Assembly: GCA_030683705.1 (NCBI GenBank)
Contig: JAUXPP010000002.1
Span: 1 to 35,477 of the forward strand
Origin: Polaromonas sp.
GTDB lineage: Bacteria; Pseudomonadota; Gammaproteobacteria; Burkholderiales; Burkholderiaceae_C
Length of the DNA stretch: 35,477 bases
Reading direction: 5' to 3'
Part shown: positions 23,514 to 33,598 of the stretch, piece by piece
How positions within the stretch are numbered: position 1 is the stretch's first letter
Layout of the letters: each line of letters starts with the position of its first letter
Made by a program: the position numbers and the translations under genes
Notes under the pieces: model-generated
What the model was told of the DNA's origin: nothing
Databases searched by the model: none
Seen by the model: only the letters and a program-made list of their open reading frames with translations

Positions 23514-24011
23514 TCAGCGGTACTTGGCATCGACAGCGCGGTTCGCTGCAATTTCTTTTTCGTAGCGGTCACCCACGGCCAGCAACATGTCCTTGGTGAA
23601 GTACAGGTCACCGCGCTTTTCACCGTGGTATTCAAAGATGTGCGTTTCGACGATGGAATCGACCGGGCAGCTTTCCTCGCAGAAGCCGCAGAAAATGCAC
23701 TTGGTCAGGTCGATGTCATAACGCGAGGTGCGGCGGCTGCCATCATCACGGACGTCGGATTCGATGGTGATGGCCATGGCCGGGCACACGGCCTCGCACA
23801 GCTTGCAGGCGATGCAGCGCTCCTCGCCGTTGTCATAACGGCGCAGTGCGTGCAGGCCGCGAAAGCGCGGGCTCAGCGGGGTTTTTTCTTCCGGAAACTG
23901 GATCGTGATCTTGCGGCTGAACATGAACTTGCCGGTCAGGGCCATGCCCTTGAACAGCTCGGTCAGCATGAAGCTGGATACGAAGTCTTTGACGGAGGCA
24001 ACTGCACTCAT
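23514..24011 (-). CDS. nuoI: NADH-quinone oxidoreductase subunit I
   Basis: This 165-aa peripheral subunit holds clusters N6a and N6b. Two ferredoxin motifs are present: [12 protein letters not shown] (C66, C69, C72, C76) and [12 protein letters not shown] (C105, C108, C111, C115), with the fourth ligand of each binding the other cluster. The N-terminal amphipathic part [20 protein letters not shown] anchors it to the membrane. CAGGAAA lies about 10 bases before ATG 24011. Unlike most junctions in this operon, the gap to nuoH is 136 bases and is filled by a dispersed repeat. Confidence 0.97.
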   Translation of the reverse strand: MSAVASVKDFVSSFMLTELFKGMALTGKFMFSRKITIQFPEEKTPLSPRFRGLHALRRYDNGEERCIACKLCEAVCPAMAITIESDVRDDGSRRTSRYDIDLTKCIFCGFCEESCPVDSIVETHIFEYHGEKRGDLYFTKDMLLAVGDRYEKEIAANRAVDAKYR

Positions 24012-24030
24012 GATGATAATTTCCTGAGAG

Positions 24031-24148
24031 CTACACGAAGTGAGCGAACGTGGGGGCTCATATTTTTCCGACGGACCGCCCCAAGGAAAAATGCGGCCCC
24101 CTCGGGGAGCAGCGCATTACACGAAGTGAAAAGCGTGGGGGCCATATT
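24031..24148. repeat. Family 2 dispersed repeat between nuoH and nuoI
   Basis: The unit 24064-24148 (TTTTCCGACGGACCGCCCC, AAGGAAAAA, GCCCCCTCGGGG, AGCAGCGC, TACACGAAGTGA, AGCGTGGGGGCCATATT) matches the copy inside thrC at 8246-8328. Its last 30 bases are repeated directly upstream (24032-24063: TACACGAAGTGA, then ACGTGGGGGCTCATATT), so the element looks like one and a part copies. It runs into the nuoH stop codon (24148-24150). Confidence 0.85.
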
Positions 24149-25221
24149 CACTTCCAGATGTTGTAAGGGGTCTGCATCCAGGCCCCCACCACGACCAGCC
24201 ACACCAGCGTCACGGGGATGAAAATTTTCCAGCCCAAACGCATGATCTGGTCGTAACGGAAACGCGGGAAGGTGGCGCGCACCCACAGGAACAGGGTCAC
24301 GACCACAAAGGTCTTGGCGCCCAGCCAGATCCAGCCCGGAATGAAGGACAGGAATTCGAACGGCGGCAGCCAGCCGCCGAGGAACAGGATGACGGCAAGG
24401 ATGGCCACCAGCCACATGTTGGCGTATTCGGCCAGGAAGAACATGGCAAAGGACATGCCCGAGTACTCGACCATGTGGCCGGCGACGATTTCAGACTCGC
24501 CCTCCACCACGTCAAAGGGGTGGCGGTTGGTCTCGGCCAGGCCGGAGATGAAATACACGACAAAAATCGGCAGCAACGGCAACCAGTTCCAAGACAGGAA
24601 ATTCATGCCGTACCCCACGCCCATGCCTTTGGCCTGGCTCATCACGATGTCGGTCATGTTCAGGCTGGCGGAGACCATCAGCACCACCACCAGGCAGAAA
24701 CCCATGGCGATCTCGTAGCTGACCATCTGGGCCGACGCACGCATCGCACCCAGGAAGGCGTACTTGGAGTTGGAAGCCCAACCCGCGATGATCACGCCGT
24801 ACACCTCGAGCGAGGTGACTGCCATCAGGAACAGCAGTCCGGCATTGATATTGGCCAGCGCCACATCGGGGCCGAAAGGAATCACCACCCAGGCCACCAG
24901 CGCAGGCATGATGGTCATGATGGGGCCCAGCACAAACAGGCCCTTGCTGGCCGCCGTCGGGATGATGATTTCCTTGGTCAGCAATTTGAGCGCATCGGCA
25001 ATCGGCTGCAGCAGGCCGAAGGGTCCGATGCGGTTGGGACCCAGACGGATCTGGGTAAAACCAATCGCCTTGCGTTCCCACAGGGTCAGGTAGGCCACAC
25101 AACCCATCAGGGGGGCGACCACACAAATGATCTTGATCAGGGTCCAGATCACCGGCCACACCGTGCCCGGCCAGATACCCCCCATCAAGCCCTGGCCGGC
25201 ATTGAAGATTGTGTCAATCAT
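24148..25221 (-). CDS. nuoH: NADH-quinone oxidoreductase subunit H
   Basis: This 357-aa membrane subunit, with eight or so helices, forms the quinone entry chamber with NuoB and NuoD. Landmarks are [59 protein letters not shown] and [21 protein letters not shown] [20 protein letters not shown] with [13 protein letters not shown]. The ATG overlaps the nuoG stop (ATGA). Its stop abuts a repeat element. Confidence 0.97.
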   Translation of the reverse strand: MIDTIFNAGQGLMGGIWPGTVWPVIWTLIKIICVVAPLMGCVAYLTLWERKAIGFTQIRLGPNRIGPFGLLQPIADALKLLTKEIIIPTAASKGLFVLGPIMTIMPALVAWVVIPFGPDVALANINAGLLFLMAVTSLEVYGVIIAGWASNSKYAFLGAMRASAQMVSYEIAMGFCLVVVLMVSASLNMTDIVMSQAKGMGVGYGMNFLSWNWLPLLPIFVVYFISGLAETNRHPFDVVEGESEIVAGHMVEYSGMSFAMFFLAEYANMWLVAILAVILFLGGWLPPFEFLSFIPGWIWLGAKTFVVVTLFLWVRATFPRFRYDQIMRLGWKIFIPVTLVWLVVVGAWMQTPYNIWK

Positions 25222-27356
25222 GCGGCGACTCCTTCAACGGCGGCACGGCGTGCGTCAGCGGTCAACTGCAGCGAGGTCGCGCGCCGGACCAGGCTGTCGA
25301 GCTGGTAAATGCTGGCCACGGCCGGGGTGCCCTGCCCTGCGGCCAGATGGATGGCCGACGCGCTGCTGTTGTCCAGGCGGTCGGCCGGGACCTGTCCCGA
25401 CTGTGCACCCTGGATCTGCTGAAGCACCTCCTGTGAGGACTCGAAGTCAAAGCCGGGCAGTTCCAGCAGGTTGGCCAATACGCGGAGAACCTTCCAGGCC
25501 GGCCGGGTTTCGCCCAGGGGCTTGACCACCGCATGAAAGCTCTGCACACGGCCTTCGGCGTTGACAAAGGTTCCCGGTGTTTCGGTGAAAGGCGAAATCG
25601 GCAACAGCACATCGCTGAAGTCCATGTTGGCCTTGAAGGGGCTCAGGGTCACGACCATTTGCGCGGCATTGAGCGCCGTCCTGGCTGCGGCACCGGCCGC
25701 GGAATCAAATTCAGGCTCGGTATTGAGCAACACCACCGCCTTGAGCTTGCCCGCCAGCATTTGCCCGGCGTCCAGGCCCTCGCCTGACGGCATGGCACCT
25801 GCGAGCTGCGCGCCCACGGTGTTGGCGGCTTCGCTCAGGTAGCCGACGCTGGCGCCGGTTTGTGCTGCGATCCAGTTGGCCAGGCCCAGCAGGCTGCCGG
25901 CATTGGCGTGATGCGCCGCCGCGTTGCCCAGCAGGATGGCCTTGCGTTCGCCGCCCAGCAGCGACCTGGCGATGGCTTGGGCGGCGTCTGTCGCCTGTCC
26001 TGCAGCGGGAGCGGCCACACCCTTGTCCGCAGCGATTGCCGCGGCGACATCGGCCAGGGCCTGCGCCCAGCCGGCAGGCTCGGCCAGCACGCTGTTGGCC
26101 ACAGGCATGGCCCAGGCGTCGGCAGAGGCCAGTTCCGCTTCGGAATTGATCACACTCAAGCCGCAGCCCTTGCGGACGGACTGCCGAATCCGCTGTGCAA
26201 ACAGCGGATGATCCTTGCGCAGGTTGGAACCCACCACCAGCACACGCTGCAATTGCGACAGCGACGCAATCGAGGTGCCCAGCCAGCGCACGCCGGCGTG
26301 CGGGCCAAATTCCGCGTTGCGCAGGCGGTAGTCAATGTTGCCGCTGCCCAGGCCGCGCATCAGCGATGCTGCCAGGTGCAGCTCTTCTAGCGTGCTGTGC
26401 GGGCTGGCCAGCGTGCCTATGCTGCCGGCGCCGTGGTCAGCCTTGATCTGCTTCAGGCCGTTGGCCACATACTCGAGCGCGGTCTGCCAGTCCACAGCCT
26501 TCCATTGCCCGCCCTGCTTGATCATGGGCGTTTTCAGGCGTTCGTCGCTTCCCAGCGCTTCATAGGAGAAGCGGTCACGGTCGGCAATCCAGCACTCGTT
26601 GACGTCTTCGTTTTCCAGCGGCACGACACGCATGACCTGGTTGTTCTTGACCTGGACAATCAGGTTGGCGCCGGTGGAGTCGTGCGGGCTCACCGATTTT
26701 CGGCGCGACAACTCCCAGGTGCGGGCGCTGTAGCGGAAGGGCTTGCTGGTCAGCGCGCCGACCGGGCAGATGTCGATCATGTTGCCGGACAGCTCGGAGT
26801 CCACCGACATGCCGACAAAGGTTTCGATCTCTGCGTGTTCGCCGCGGTGCGACATGCCGAGTTCCATCACGCCGGCGACTTCCTGTCCAAAACGCACGCA
26901 GCGTGTGCAGTGGATGCAGCGGCTCATCTCTTCCATGGAGATCAGTGGACCGACGTTCTTGTGGAACACCACGCGTTTTTCTTCTTCGTAACGCGAGCCG
27001 CTGCCGCCGTAACCCACGGCCAGATCCTGCAGCTGGCATTCGCCGCCCTGGTCGCAGATCGGGCAATCGAGCGGATGGTTAATCAGCAGGAACTCCATCA
27101 CGCCCTTCTGGGCCTTGATGGCTTTGTCGCTCTTGGTGTGCACGATCATGCCCTGCGTCACGGGCGTGGCGCAGGCGGGCATGGGCTTGGGTGCCTTCTC
27201 GACATCGACCAGGCACATGCGGCAATTGGCAGCGATGCTGAGCTTCTTGTGATAGCAAAAATGCGGAATGTAGGTGCCGGCTTTTTCGGCCGCATGCATC
27301 ACCGTGCTGCCTTCGAGCACTTCCACTTTCTGGCCGTCGAGTTCTATTTCAACCAT
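25218..27356 (-). CDS. nuoG: NADH-quinone oxidoreductase subunit G
   Basis: This is a 712-aa iron-sulfur subunit of the NADH dehydrogenase module. The 2Fe-2S cluster N1b has C34, C45, C48 and C62 in [19 protein letters not shown] and its sequel. Cluster N5 has H94, C98, C101 and C107 ([15 protein letters not shown]). Cluster N4 is seen in [17 protein letters not shown] and [14 protein letters not shown] molybdopterin-oxidoreductase-like domain follows, without a cofactor. ATG 27356 ([11 protein letters not shown]) has GGAAAGAA in Shine-Dalgarno position; TTG 27374 is less likely. It overlaps nuoH as ATGA. Confidence 0.97.
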   Translation of the reverse strand: MVEIELDGQKVEVLEGSTVMHAAEKAGTYIPHFCYHKKLSIAANCRMCLVDVEKAPKPMPACATPVTQGMIVHTKSDKAIKAQKGVMEFLLINHPLDCPICDQGGECQLQDLAVGYGGSGSRYEEEKRVVFHKNVGPLISMEEMSRCIHCTRCVRFGQEVAGVMELGMSHRGEHAEIETFVGMSVDSELSGNMIDICPVGALTSKPFRYSARTWELSRRKSVSPHDSTGANLIVQVKNNQVMRVVPLENEDVNECWIADRDRFSYEALGSDERLKTPMIKQGGQWKAVDWQTALEYVANGLKQIKADHGAGSIGTLASPHSTLEELHLAASLMRGLGSGNIDYRLRNAEFGPHAGVRWLGTSIASLSQLQRVLVVGSNLRKDHPLFAQRIRQSVRKGCGLSVINSEAELASADAWAMPVANSVLAEPAGWAQALADVAAAIAADKGVAAPAAGQATDAAQAIARSLLGGERKAILLGNAAAHHANAGSLLGLANWIAAQTGASVGYLSEAANTVGAQLAGAMPSGEGLDAGQMLAGKLKAVVLLNTEPEFDSAAGAAARTALNAAQMVVTLSPFKANMDFSDVLLPISPFTETPGTFVNAEGRVQSFHAVVKPLGETRPAWKVLRVLANLLELPGFDFESSQEVLQQIQGAQSGQVPADRLDNSSASAIHLAAGQGTPAVASIYQLDSLVRRATSLQLTADARRAAVEGVAA

Positions 27357-27374
27357 ATGTATTTCTTTCCGCAA

Positions 27375-28781
27375 TCAAGCTTGCAGGGAAGCCTGAACCG
27401 GGGCGGTGGAAGCGGGAGGGATTTGCGGCTTGATCATGGCCTCAAACTCGTGGCGGAAATGCTTGATCATGGCGCGCACCGGCATGGCAGCGGCATCACC
27501 GAGCGCACAGATGGTGCGGCCCTGGATGTTGTCAGCCACCGAGTTGAGCAGGTCCAGGTCGCTCTGACGGCCCAGCCCTCTGTGGATGCGGTCCACCACG
27601 CGCCACAGCCAGCCGGTGCCTTCGCGGCAAGGCGTGCACTGCCCGCAGGATTCGTGCATATAAAAGTAGGAGAGGCGCTTGAGTGACTCGACCATGCAAC
27701 GGCTGTCGTCCATGATGATCACGGCGCCCGAGCCCAGCATGGAGCCGGCCTTGGCGATCGAGTCGTAGTCCATGGTGCATTCCATCATGATGGAAGCCGG
27801 CAGGACCGGGGCCGACGAGCCGCCGGGAATCACCGCCTTGAGCGTACGCCCCTTGCGCACACCGCCAGCGAGCTCGAGCAGCGTGCTGAAAGGTGTGCCC
27901 ATTGGCACTTCATAGTTGCCAGGCAGCTCGACGTCGCCGGACACCGAATAAATCTTGGTGCCGCCGTTGTTGGGCTTGCCGCATTCGAGGTAGGCCTGGC
28001 CGCCGTTGCGGATGATCCAGGGCACCGCCGCAAAGGTTTCGGTGTTGTTGATGGTGGTCGGCTTGCCGTACAGGCCAAAACTGGCCGGGAACGGCGGCTT
28101 GAAGCGCGGCTGGCCTTTTTTGCCCTCCAGCGACTCGAGCAGGGCGGTTTCCTCGCCGCAGATGTAGGCACCGAAGCCATGTGATGCATGCAGCTGGAAG
28201 CTGAAGGCACTGCCGAGAATTTTGTCGCCCAGCAGGCCGGCGGCGCGGGCCTCCTCCAGTGCTTCTTCAAAACGCTGGTAGGTCGCGAAAATTTCGCCGT
28301 GGATGTAGTTGTAGCCCACGCTGATGCCCATGGCGTAGGCGGCAATCGCCATGCCTTCGATCACGCTATGCGGGTTGTACTGCATGATGTCGCGGTCTTT
28401 GCAGGTGCCCGGCTCGCCCTCGTCCGAATTGCAGACCAGGTACTTCTGCCCTGGGAACTGGCGAGGCATGAAGCTCCACTTCAGGCCAGTCGGAAAACCG
28501 GCGCCACCGCGGCCGCGCAGGCTGCCGGCCTTGACCTCGGCAATCACCTGATCAGGCGTCATGCCCTCCCCGCCGTCCTGTGCGAGGATTTTGCGCAGGG
28601 CCTGGTAGCCGCCGCGCGCCTCATAGTCTTTCAGGCGCCAGTTGTTGCCGTCGAGGTCGGCCAGGATCTGCGGATTGATGTGCCGGCCGTGGAAACAGGT
28701 CTGCACGCCGGTGGCGGCAAACTGCGACAGCACATTTTGCGCAGCAGGATGGATGGATTTGGCGGAAAGCGTCATGGTCAT
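27375..28781 (-). CDS. nuoF: NADH-quinone oxidoreductase subunit F
   Basis: This 468-aa subunit binds NADH, FMN and cluster N3. The nucleotide/FMN motifs are [19 protein letters not shown] and [15 protein letters not shown]. Further landmarks are [20 protein letters not shown] and the 4Fe-4S ligands [15 protein letters not shown] plus the Cys in [17 protein letters not shown] 28781 overlaps the nuoE stop (ATGA), which couples the two subunits of the electron-input module. Confidence 0.98.
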   Translation of the reverse strand: MTMTLSAKSIHPAAQNVLSQFAATGVQTCFHGRHINPQILADLDGNNWRLKDYEARGGYQALRKILAQDGGEGMTPDQVIAEVKAGSLRGRGGAGFPTGLKWSFMPRQFPGQKYLVCNSDEGEPGTCKDRDIMQYNPHSVIEGMAIAAYAMGISVGYNYIHGEIFATYQRFEEALEEARAAGLLGDKILGSAFSFQLHASHGFGAYICGEETALLESLEGKKGQPRFKPPFPASFGLYGKPTTINNTETFAAVPWIIRNGGQAYLECGKPNNGGTKIYSVSGDVELPGNYEVPMGTPFSTLLELAGGVRKGRTLKAVIPGGSSAPVLPASIMMECTMDYDSIAKAGSMLGSGAVIIMDDSRCMVESLKRLSYFYMHESCGQCTPCREGTGWLWRVVDRIHRGLGRQSDLDLLNSVADNIQGRTICALGDAAAMPVRAMIKHFRHEFEAMIKPQIPPASTAPVQASLQA

Positions 28782-29311
28782 TTCGCCTCGGCTGATTTGA
28801 GGCCGTCGATCAGCTGATCCAGCTTGTCATTGCTCATGAAGCTGCACATGGTCAGGTCGTTGACCAGCATCACCGGGGAATCCGCGCAGGCGCCGAGGCA
28901 TTCGGACTGCTGCAGGGTGAACAGGCCGTCGGCCGTGCTCTCGCCCATGGAAATACCGAGCTTGTGCTCGAGATGGTGCAGCGCCTTGGCGCCATCGCGC
29001 AGCTGGCACGGCAGGTTGGTGCAGACGTTGAGCTTGTACTTGCCCACCGGGCGCTGGTTGTACATGTTGTAGAAGGTGGTGACTTCATGCACGGCGATCG
29101 GCGCCATGCCCAGGTAGTCCGCCACGATTTTTTCACTCTCGGCGCTGACAAAACCCAGCTCTTCCTGAACGATGGTGAGGCAGGCCATCACGGCCGACTG
29201 TTTGCCCTCGGCCGGGTATTTGGCCACTTCACGTGCGAAGCGCGCGAAAGCCTGCTCGGACAATGAGGCGGCAGGCGCCTGGGTGTGTGCTGGAATCATG
29301 GTGGAGCTCAT
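28778..29311 (-). CDS. nuoE: NADH-quinone oxidoreductase subunit E
   Basis: This 177-aa thioredoxin-fold subunit carries the off-path 2Fe-2S cluster N1a, with ligands C97 and C102 ([10 protein letters not shown]) and C138 and C142 ([17 protein letters not shown]). The helical N-terminal part includes [18 protein letters not shown] and [18 protein letters not shown]. It lies 5 bases after nuoD and overlaps nuoF by four bases. Confidence 0.98.
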   Translation of the reverse strand: MSSTMIPAHTQAPAASLSEQAFARFAREVAKYPAEGKQSAVMACLTIVQEELGFVSAESEKIVADYLGMAPIAVHEVTTFYNMYNQRPVGKYKLNVCTNLPCQLRDGAKALHHLEHKLGISMGESTADGLFTLQQSECLGACADSPVMLVNDLTMCSFMSNDKLDQLIDGLKSAEAK

Positions 29312-29316
29312 GCGGT

Positions 29317-30570
29317 TTAGCGGTCAATCTCGCCGAACACGATGTCCATGGTGCCGATCACGGCCACCGCGTCGGCAATCATGTGGCCGCGTGACATTTC
29401 ATCCATGGCGGCAAGGTGCGGGAAGCCCGGCGGGCGAATCTTCAGGCGGTAGGGTTTGTTGGCGCCATCGCTGACGATGTAGATGCCGAACTCGCCCTTG
29501 GGATGCTCCACCGCAGCATAAGCCTCGCCCTCGGGGACGTGGAAACCCTCGGTGAACAGCTTGAAATGGTGGATCAGCTCTTCCATGTTGGACTTCATGG
29601 ATTCACGGTCGGGCGCGGCGACCTTGTGGTTGCTGGTAATCACCGGACCGGGATTCACGCGCAACCAGTCCACGCACTGCTTGATGATGCGGTTGGACTG
29701 GCGCATCTCCTCGACGCGCACCAGGTAACGGTCGTAACAGTCGCCGGTCTTGCCGACCGGCACGTCGAAGTCCATCTGGCTGTAGACGTCATAAGGCTGC
29801 TGCTTGCGCAGGTCCCAGGCGAAGCCCGAACCGCGCAGCATGGGGCCGGTAAAGCCGAGGTTAAGCGCGCGCTCCGGCGACACCACGCCGACACCGACGG
29901 TGCGCTGTTTCCAGATGCGGTTGTCGGTGAGCAGGGTTTCGTATTCGTCGACCAGCTTCGGGAACTTGGCGGTGAAGTCATCAATGAAGTCCAGCAGCGA
30001 GCCCTGGCGGTTTTCATTGAGCGCTTCGATGGCCTTGGCGTTCTTGATCTTGCTGACCTTGTACTGCGACATGGTTTCCGGCAGGTCGCGATAGACACCG
30101 CCCGGGCGGAAGTAGGCTGCATGCATGCGCGCACCGGACACCGCCTCGTACATGTCGAACAGGGACTCGCGTTCGCGGAAGCAGTAAATCAGGATGTTCA
30201 TCGCGCCGCAGTCGAAACCGTGCGCACCCAGCCACAGCAGGTGGTTGAGCAGGCGCGTGATTTCCGAGAACATCACGCGGATGTACTGCGCGCGCACCGG
30301 CACATCGACCCCGATGAGTTTTTCGATGGCCAGGCAATAAGCATGCTCGTTGGACATCATCGACACGTAGTCGAGCCGGTCCATGTAGGGCAGCGACTGG
30401 ATGTAGGTCTTGCTTTCAGCCAGCTTTTCGGTGGCGCGATGCAACAGCCCGATGTGGGGATCCGCGCGCTGGATCACTTCACCGTCGAGTTCGAGCACCA
30501 GGCGAAGCACACCGTGGGCGGCCGGGTGCTGGGGCCCGAAATTGAGCGTGTAGTTTTTGATTTCAGCCAT
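29317..30570 (-). CDS. nuoD: NADH-quinone oxidoreductase subunit D
   Basis: This is a 417-aa peripheral subunit, related to NiFe hydrogenase large subunits, that forms the quinone site with NuoB. Landmarks are [57 protein letters not shown] and the C-terminal [18 protein letters not shown]. The length is normal. It is separate from nuoC, as in most bacteria other than enterics. It sits 20 bases after nuoC. Confidence 0.98.
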   Translation of the reverse strand: MAEIKNYTLNFGPQHPAAHGVLRLVLELDGEVIQRADPHIGLLHRATEKLAESKTYIQSLPYMDRLDYVSMMSNEHAYCLAIEKLIGVDVPVRAQYIRVMFSEITRLLNHLLWLGAHGFDCGAMNILIYCFRERESLFDMYEAVSGARMHAAYFRPGGVYRDLPETMSQYKVSKIKNAKAIEALNENRQGSLLDFIDDFTAKFPKLVDEYETLLTDNRIWKQRTVGVGVVSPERALNLGFTGPMLRGSGFAWDLRKQQPYDVYSQMDFDVPVGKTGDCYDRYLVRVEEMRQSNRIIKQCVDWLRVNPGPVITSNHKVAAPDRESMKSNMEELIHHFKLFTEGFHVPEGEAYAAVEHPKGEFGIYIVSDGANKPYRLKIRPPGFPHLAAMDEMSRGHMIADAVAVIGTMDIVFGEIDR

Positions 30571-30590
30571 GTCGGTCTTTTGCGGGCTCC

Positions 30591-31202
30591 TTACTGGAGC
30601 CCTCCGTAGTTGTCTTCGCGGATCACGCGCGGCGTGATTTCGCGCGGCTCGATGGTGACCGGCTGGTAGATCACGCGCTTCTGCTCGGGGTCATATCGCA
30701 TCTCGACGTGGCCCGTGGTCGGAAAATCCTTGCGGAAGGGATGGCCAATGAAACCGTAGTCGGTCAGGATGCGGCGCAGGTCGTTGTGTCCCTCGAAAAT
30801 AATGCCGAACAGGTCGAAGGCTTCGCGCTCGAACCAGTTGGCAGAATTCCATACCGCATTCAGCGACGCCACCACGGGGAAGTCGTCGTCGTCGCAGAAC
30901 ACCTTCAGTCGCACGCGCTGGTTCAGGCTGACCGACAGCAAATGGGTGGCAACACAAAAGCGACGGCCGTCGTAGCGGCCATCGGCGTACTCGGAATAGT
31001 CGACACCACACAGATCAATCAGTTGTTCGAACTGACAACCCGGCGCATCGCGCAGAATCAGCGCGGCAGCTGTGTAGTCGGAAGCGCGCACGACCACGGT
31101 GACTTCGCCGAGGGCGACCGTCACGCGTTTGGCCTTGTCACCCAGGGCTGAGCCAAGGGTGACCGCGAGCTGTTCAGCAGTGGCAGGATGCAGAGGACCC
31201 AT
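30591..31202 (-). CDS. nuoC: NADH-quinone oxidoreductase subunit C
   Basis: This 203-aa peripheral subunit of the connecting module has the family signature: [55 protein letters not shown] 31202 ([11 protein letters not shown]) overlaps the nuoB stop by one base (TGATG). The open frame extends further upstream, but only inside nuoB, so the shorter start is right. Confidence 0.97.
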   Translation of the reverse strand: MGPLHPATAEQLAVTLGSALGDKAKRVTVALGEVTVVVRASDYTAAALILRDAPGCQFEQLIDLCGVDYSEYADGRYDGRRFCVATHLLSVSLNQRVRLKVFCDDDDFPVVASLNAVWNSANWFEREAFDLFGIIFEGHNDLRRILTDYGFIGHPFRKDFPTTGHVEMRYDPEQKRVIYQPVTIEPREITPRVIREDNYGGLQ

Positions 31203-31681
31203 CAAGCCCTCGCAATGGTGTTGGTGCGGCGGATTTTCTGCTGCAGCTGGATGATGCCGTAGAGCAGCGCTTCGGCCGTGGGCGGACAGCCCGGCACATA
31301 AACGTCCACCGGCACGATGCGGTCGCAGCCCCTGACCACCGAATAACTGTAGTGGTAGTAGCCGCCGCCATTGGCACACGATCCCATGGACAGCACCCAG
31401 CGCGGCTCGGACATCTGGTCATACACCTTGCGCAGGGCCGGACCCATCTTGTTGCACAGCGTGCCGGCGACGATCATCAGGTCGGACTGGCGCGGGCTGG
31501 GACGGAACAACATGCCGAAACGGTCGATGTCGTAACGCGCCGCACCGGCATGCATCATCTCGACAGCGCAGCAGGCCAGACCGAAGGTCATGGGCCACAG
31601 CGATCCGGTTTTGGCCCAATTGACCACCGAGTCGTAACTCGTGGTCATGAAGCCTTCGTTGAAAACACCTTCAAGTGACAT
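31202..31681 (-). CDS. nuoB: NADH-quinone oxidoreductase subunit B
   Basis: This 159-aa subunit holds cluster N2, the last iron-sulfur centre before quinone. The ligands are the unusual tandem C37-C38 ([12 protein letters not shown]), C102 ([16 protein letters not shown]) and C132 ([14 protein letters not shown]). It lies 59 bases after nuoA, the widest gap apart from nuoI/nuoH. That gap shows no clear signal. Confidence 0.98.
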   Translation of the reverse strand: MSLEGVFNEGFMTTSYDSVVNWAKTGSLWPMTFGLACCAVEMMHAGAARYDIDRFGMLFRPSPRQSDLMIVAGTLCNKMGPALRKVYDQMSEPRWVLSMGSCANGGGYYHYSYSVVRGCDRIVPVDVYVPGCPPTAEALLYGIIQLQQKIRRTNTIARA

Positions 31682-31740
31682 AACCGTGCCTTATTCGTGG
31701 AGCGCTGCAATCTGCCGCGACAGAGCCTCGGACTCCTTGC

Positions 31741-32100
31741 CTATTCCCAGTCCAGCGCGCCTTTTTTCCACTCGTAGGCAAAACCCACGACCAGAATCCC
31801 CAGGAAAACCATCATCGACCAGAACCCCACCGCACCGATCTCCTTGAGCGCCACGGCCCAGGGAAACAGGAAGGCAATTTCCAGGTCGAAAAGAATGAAC
31901 AGGATGGCGACAAGGTAGTAGCGCACATCGAATTTCATGCGGGCATCCTCGAAAGCCTCGAAGCCGCATTCGTAAGGGGAATTTTTTTCGCTGTCGGGCT
32001 TGTTGGGTCCGAGCAGCCGGCCCAACACCTGGGGCAACACGCCGACAGCAACGCCGACCAGAACAAACAACAGGACGGGAAGGTATTGGTCGAGGTTCAT
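31741..32100 (-). CDS. nuoA: NADH-quinone oxidoreductase subunit A
   Basis: This is a 119-aa membrane subunit with three helices, first gene of the nuo operon. The conserved quinone-side loop is [20 protein letters not shown], followed by [20 protein letters not shown] with its acidic pair. ATG 32100 ([12 protein letters not shown]) is preferred to TTG 32106. No good promoter was found in the 94 bases between it and the tRNA, so transcription may come through the tRNA from secG or further upstream. Confidence 0.97.
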   Translation of the reverse strand: MNLDQYLPVLLFVLVGVAVGVLPQVLGRLLGPNKPDSEKNSPYECGFEAFEDARMKFDVRYYLVAILFILFDLEIAFLFPWAVALKEIGAVGFWSMMVFLGILVVGFAYEWKKGALDWE

Positions 32101-32194
32101 CGTCAATTCAACTTCTGCAAGCTGCTGTGCCTTGTGCCAGTATGCTGTTCAAGGTGATCAACCTGGCCCGCGCAGTCCTGATCATGCCTGTAAG

Positions 32195-32279
32195 TGGTGC
32201 GGACGGCGAGACTCGAACTCGCACAGCTTTCGCCACTACCCCCTCAAGATAGCGTGTCTACCAATTTCACCACGTCCGC
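32195..32279 (-). tRNA. tRNA-Leu (anticodon GAG)
   Basis: This is an 85-base class II tRNA with the acceptor stem GCGGACG paired to CGTCCGC, discriminator A and an encoded CCA end. The D-arm begins TGGTGAAATTGGTAGACACG. The anticodon stem CTATC/GGTAG encloses the loop TTGAGGG, giving GAG, which reads CUU and CUC. A variable arm (TGGCGAAAGCTGTG) and the T-arm with GTTCGAGTC complete it. It lies between secG and nuoA, a usual place in beta-proteobacteria, and RNase P cutting would also create the nuo message 5' end. Confidence 0.97.
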
Positions 32280-32289
32280 GGTTTTTAAT

Positions 32290-32334
32290 TGCCCGGATGG
32301 CATGAGGAACCTTGCGGTTTTGGCTTTCCGGGCA
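32290..32334. other. Long hairpin upstream of tRNA-Leu
   Basis: TGCCCGGA (32290-32297) pairs perfectly with TCCGGGCA (32327-32334). An inner AACC-TTGC-GGTT stem makes a two-tier structure. No T-run follows on either strand, so it does not look like an intrinsic terminator; a processing or stability role is possible. Confidence 0.55.
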
Positions 32335-32357
32335 GTCTCAGAGTTTACCCTGAAATT

Positions 32358-32383
32358 ACGCCGCTCCCTGTGGAAAGCGGCGT
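32358..32383. other. Hairpin just after secG
   Basis: ACGCCGCT (32358-32365) pairs with AGCGGCGT (32376-32383) around a 10-base loop. It starts 11 bases after the secG stop on the minus strand. Downstream on that strand comes AATTTCAG rather than a T-run, so it may weaken or process the transcript rather than end it. Confidence 0.55.
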
Positions 32384-32393
32384 GGTGCTCACT

Positions 32394-32813
32394 CTATTTC
32401 GTCGGAATTTGACCTGAGTCAGGAACACCCGGCGCAGGCGGTACCGAAGTCGTGGCCGGCGCGGCAGGAGGCGACGTTGTGCCGGGAATCTGGGCTGCAC
32501 CCGAAGCCGGTGTTGCCGGCGCAGGTGCCGTCAGGGTGGAGCCTTCCAGCACGCTGGAGCCGGTTTGCGGACGGGCATTGCTGTAATAGGCCAGCGCCAG
32601 CGTGCAGGCAAAAAACACGGCGGCCAGGACCGCTGTTGTGCGTGAAAGGAAATTGGCGCTACCGCTGGCACCAAACAGGCTGCCCGAGCCACCGCTGCCG
32701 AAAGCAGCACCCATGTCGGCGCCCTTGCCGTGCTGCACCAGGATCAGTCCGATCATGGCCAGGGCGGTGATCATCTGGATCGCCAGGATAGCTGTCAACA
32801 ATGCATTTCCCAT
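32394..32813 (-). CDS. secG: Protein-export membrane protein SecG
   Basis: This 139-aa inner-membrane component of the SecYEG translocon has two helices (LLTAILAIQMITALAMIGLI and TTAVLAAVFFACTLALAYYS) flanking the conserved loop LVQHGKGADMGAAFGSGGSG and SLFGASGSANFLSR. The C-terminal 55 residues form a Pro/Ala/Thr/Ser-rich low-complexity tail that makes it longer than E. coli SecG (110 aa). It lies 33 bases after tpiA and before tRNA-Leu. Confidence 0.96.
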   Translation of the reverse strand: MGNALLTAILAIQMITALAMIGLILVQHGKGADMGAAFGSGGSGSLFGASGSANFLSRTTAVLAAVFFACTLALAYYSNARPQTGSSVLEGSTLTAPAPATPASGAAQIPGTTSPPAAPATTSVPPAPGVPDSGQIPTK

Positions 32814-32846
32814 ATCAACTCCTAATTTAATAGCGCACTATTCCCG

Positions 32847-33596
32847 TCAGACGGGCGCTGCAGCAATGATTTTCAAAAAATCCGGGGCCTTGAGCGAGGC
32901 ACCGCCTATCAGCCCGCCATCGATGTCGGCCTGGGCCAGCAGCGATGAGGCGTTGGCAGCATTCATGCTCCCGCCGTACAAAATCTTCACGCGAGCGGCC
33001 TGATCGGTCGCCGCCTTGAGCTGGGTCCGCAGCACCGCATGCACCGCCTGCGCCTCCTCGGGCGTTGCTGTCTTGCCGGTGCCTATCGCCCAGACGGGCT
33101 CGTAAGCAACGACGATCTCGCTGATGCAGTGACCATTGGTGTGGATCACCGCTGCCAGCTGGCGCTTGACCACCTGCTCCGTCTGACCGGCTTCGCGCTC
33201 GGCCAGCGTTTCACCGACACACACAATCGGCGTGACGCCGGCGGCCAGCGCCGCCTTGGCCTTGTCGGCAACCAGCGTGTCGGTCTCACCGTGGTACTGA
33301 CGGCGCTCGGAGTGGCCAACAATCACATAACGGCAGCCGAATTCCCGCAGCATGGATGCACTGAGCTCACCGGTGAACGCACCGGAAGCATGGCTGGAGA
33401 CGTCCTGCGCACCCAGCGCCACGGCCGGCATCCCTGCGACGAGTGCCTGGACCTGCGCCAGGTAAGGCGCAGGCACACACACCGCAATCGCACATGCCGG
33501 CTGCGCGGACAAACCCGCCGCGATTTCGCGCAGCAAGGCCTCGTTGGCAGCCAGGCTGCCGTTCATCTTCCAGTTGCCTGCAATCAGTTTCTTCAT
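32847..33596 (-). CDS. tpiA: Triosephosphate isomerase
   Basis: This 249-aa cytoplasmic glycolytic enzyme interconverts dihydroxyacetone phosphate and glyceraldehyde-3-phosphate. The catalytic residues are visible: K10 in GNWKMNG, H95 in [14 protein letters not shown] and E166 in [17 protein letters not shown], with the flexible loop 6 after it. The phosphate-binding [13 protein letters not shown] and [12 protein letters not shown] are present. ATG 33596 is only 2 bases after the oxidoreductase stop, so the two are co-transcribed. Confidence 0.98.
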   Translation of the reverse strand: MKKLIAGNWKMNGSLAANEALLREIAAGLSAQPACAIAVCVPAPYLAQVQALVAGMPAVALGAQDVSSHASGAFTGELSASMLREFGCRYVIVGHSERRQYHGETDTLVADKAKAALAAGVTPIVCVGETLAEREAGQTEQVVKRQLAAVIHTNGHCISEIVVAYEPVWAIGTGKTATPEEAQAVHAVLRTQLKAATDQAARVKILYGGSMNAANASSLLAQADIDGGLIGGASLKAPDFLKIIAAAPV

Positions 33597-33598
33597 GG

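Noticed and set aside
24031..24148. CRISPR-like array
   Set aside because: There are only two partial copies of one unit with no regular spacers and no cas genes; it is a dispersed intergenic repeat.
32358..32383. Intrinsic terminator of secG
   Set aside because: The stem is strong but lacks a T-run on the minus strand, so it was listed as a hairpin only.
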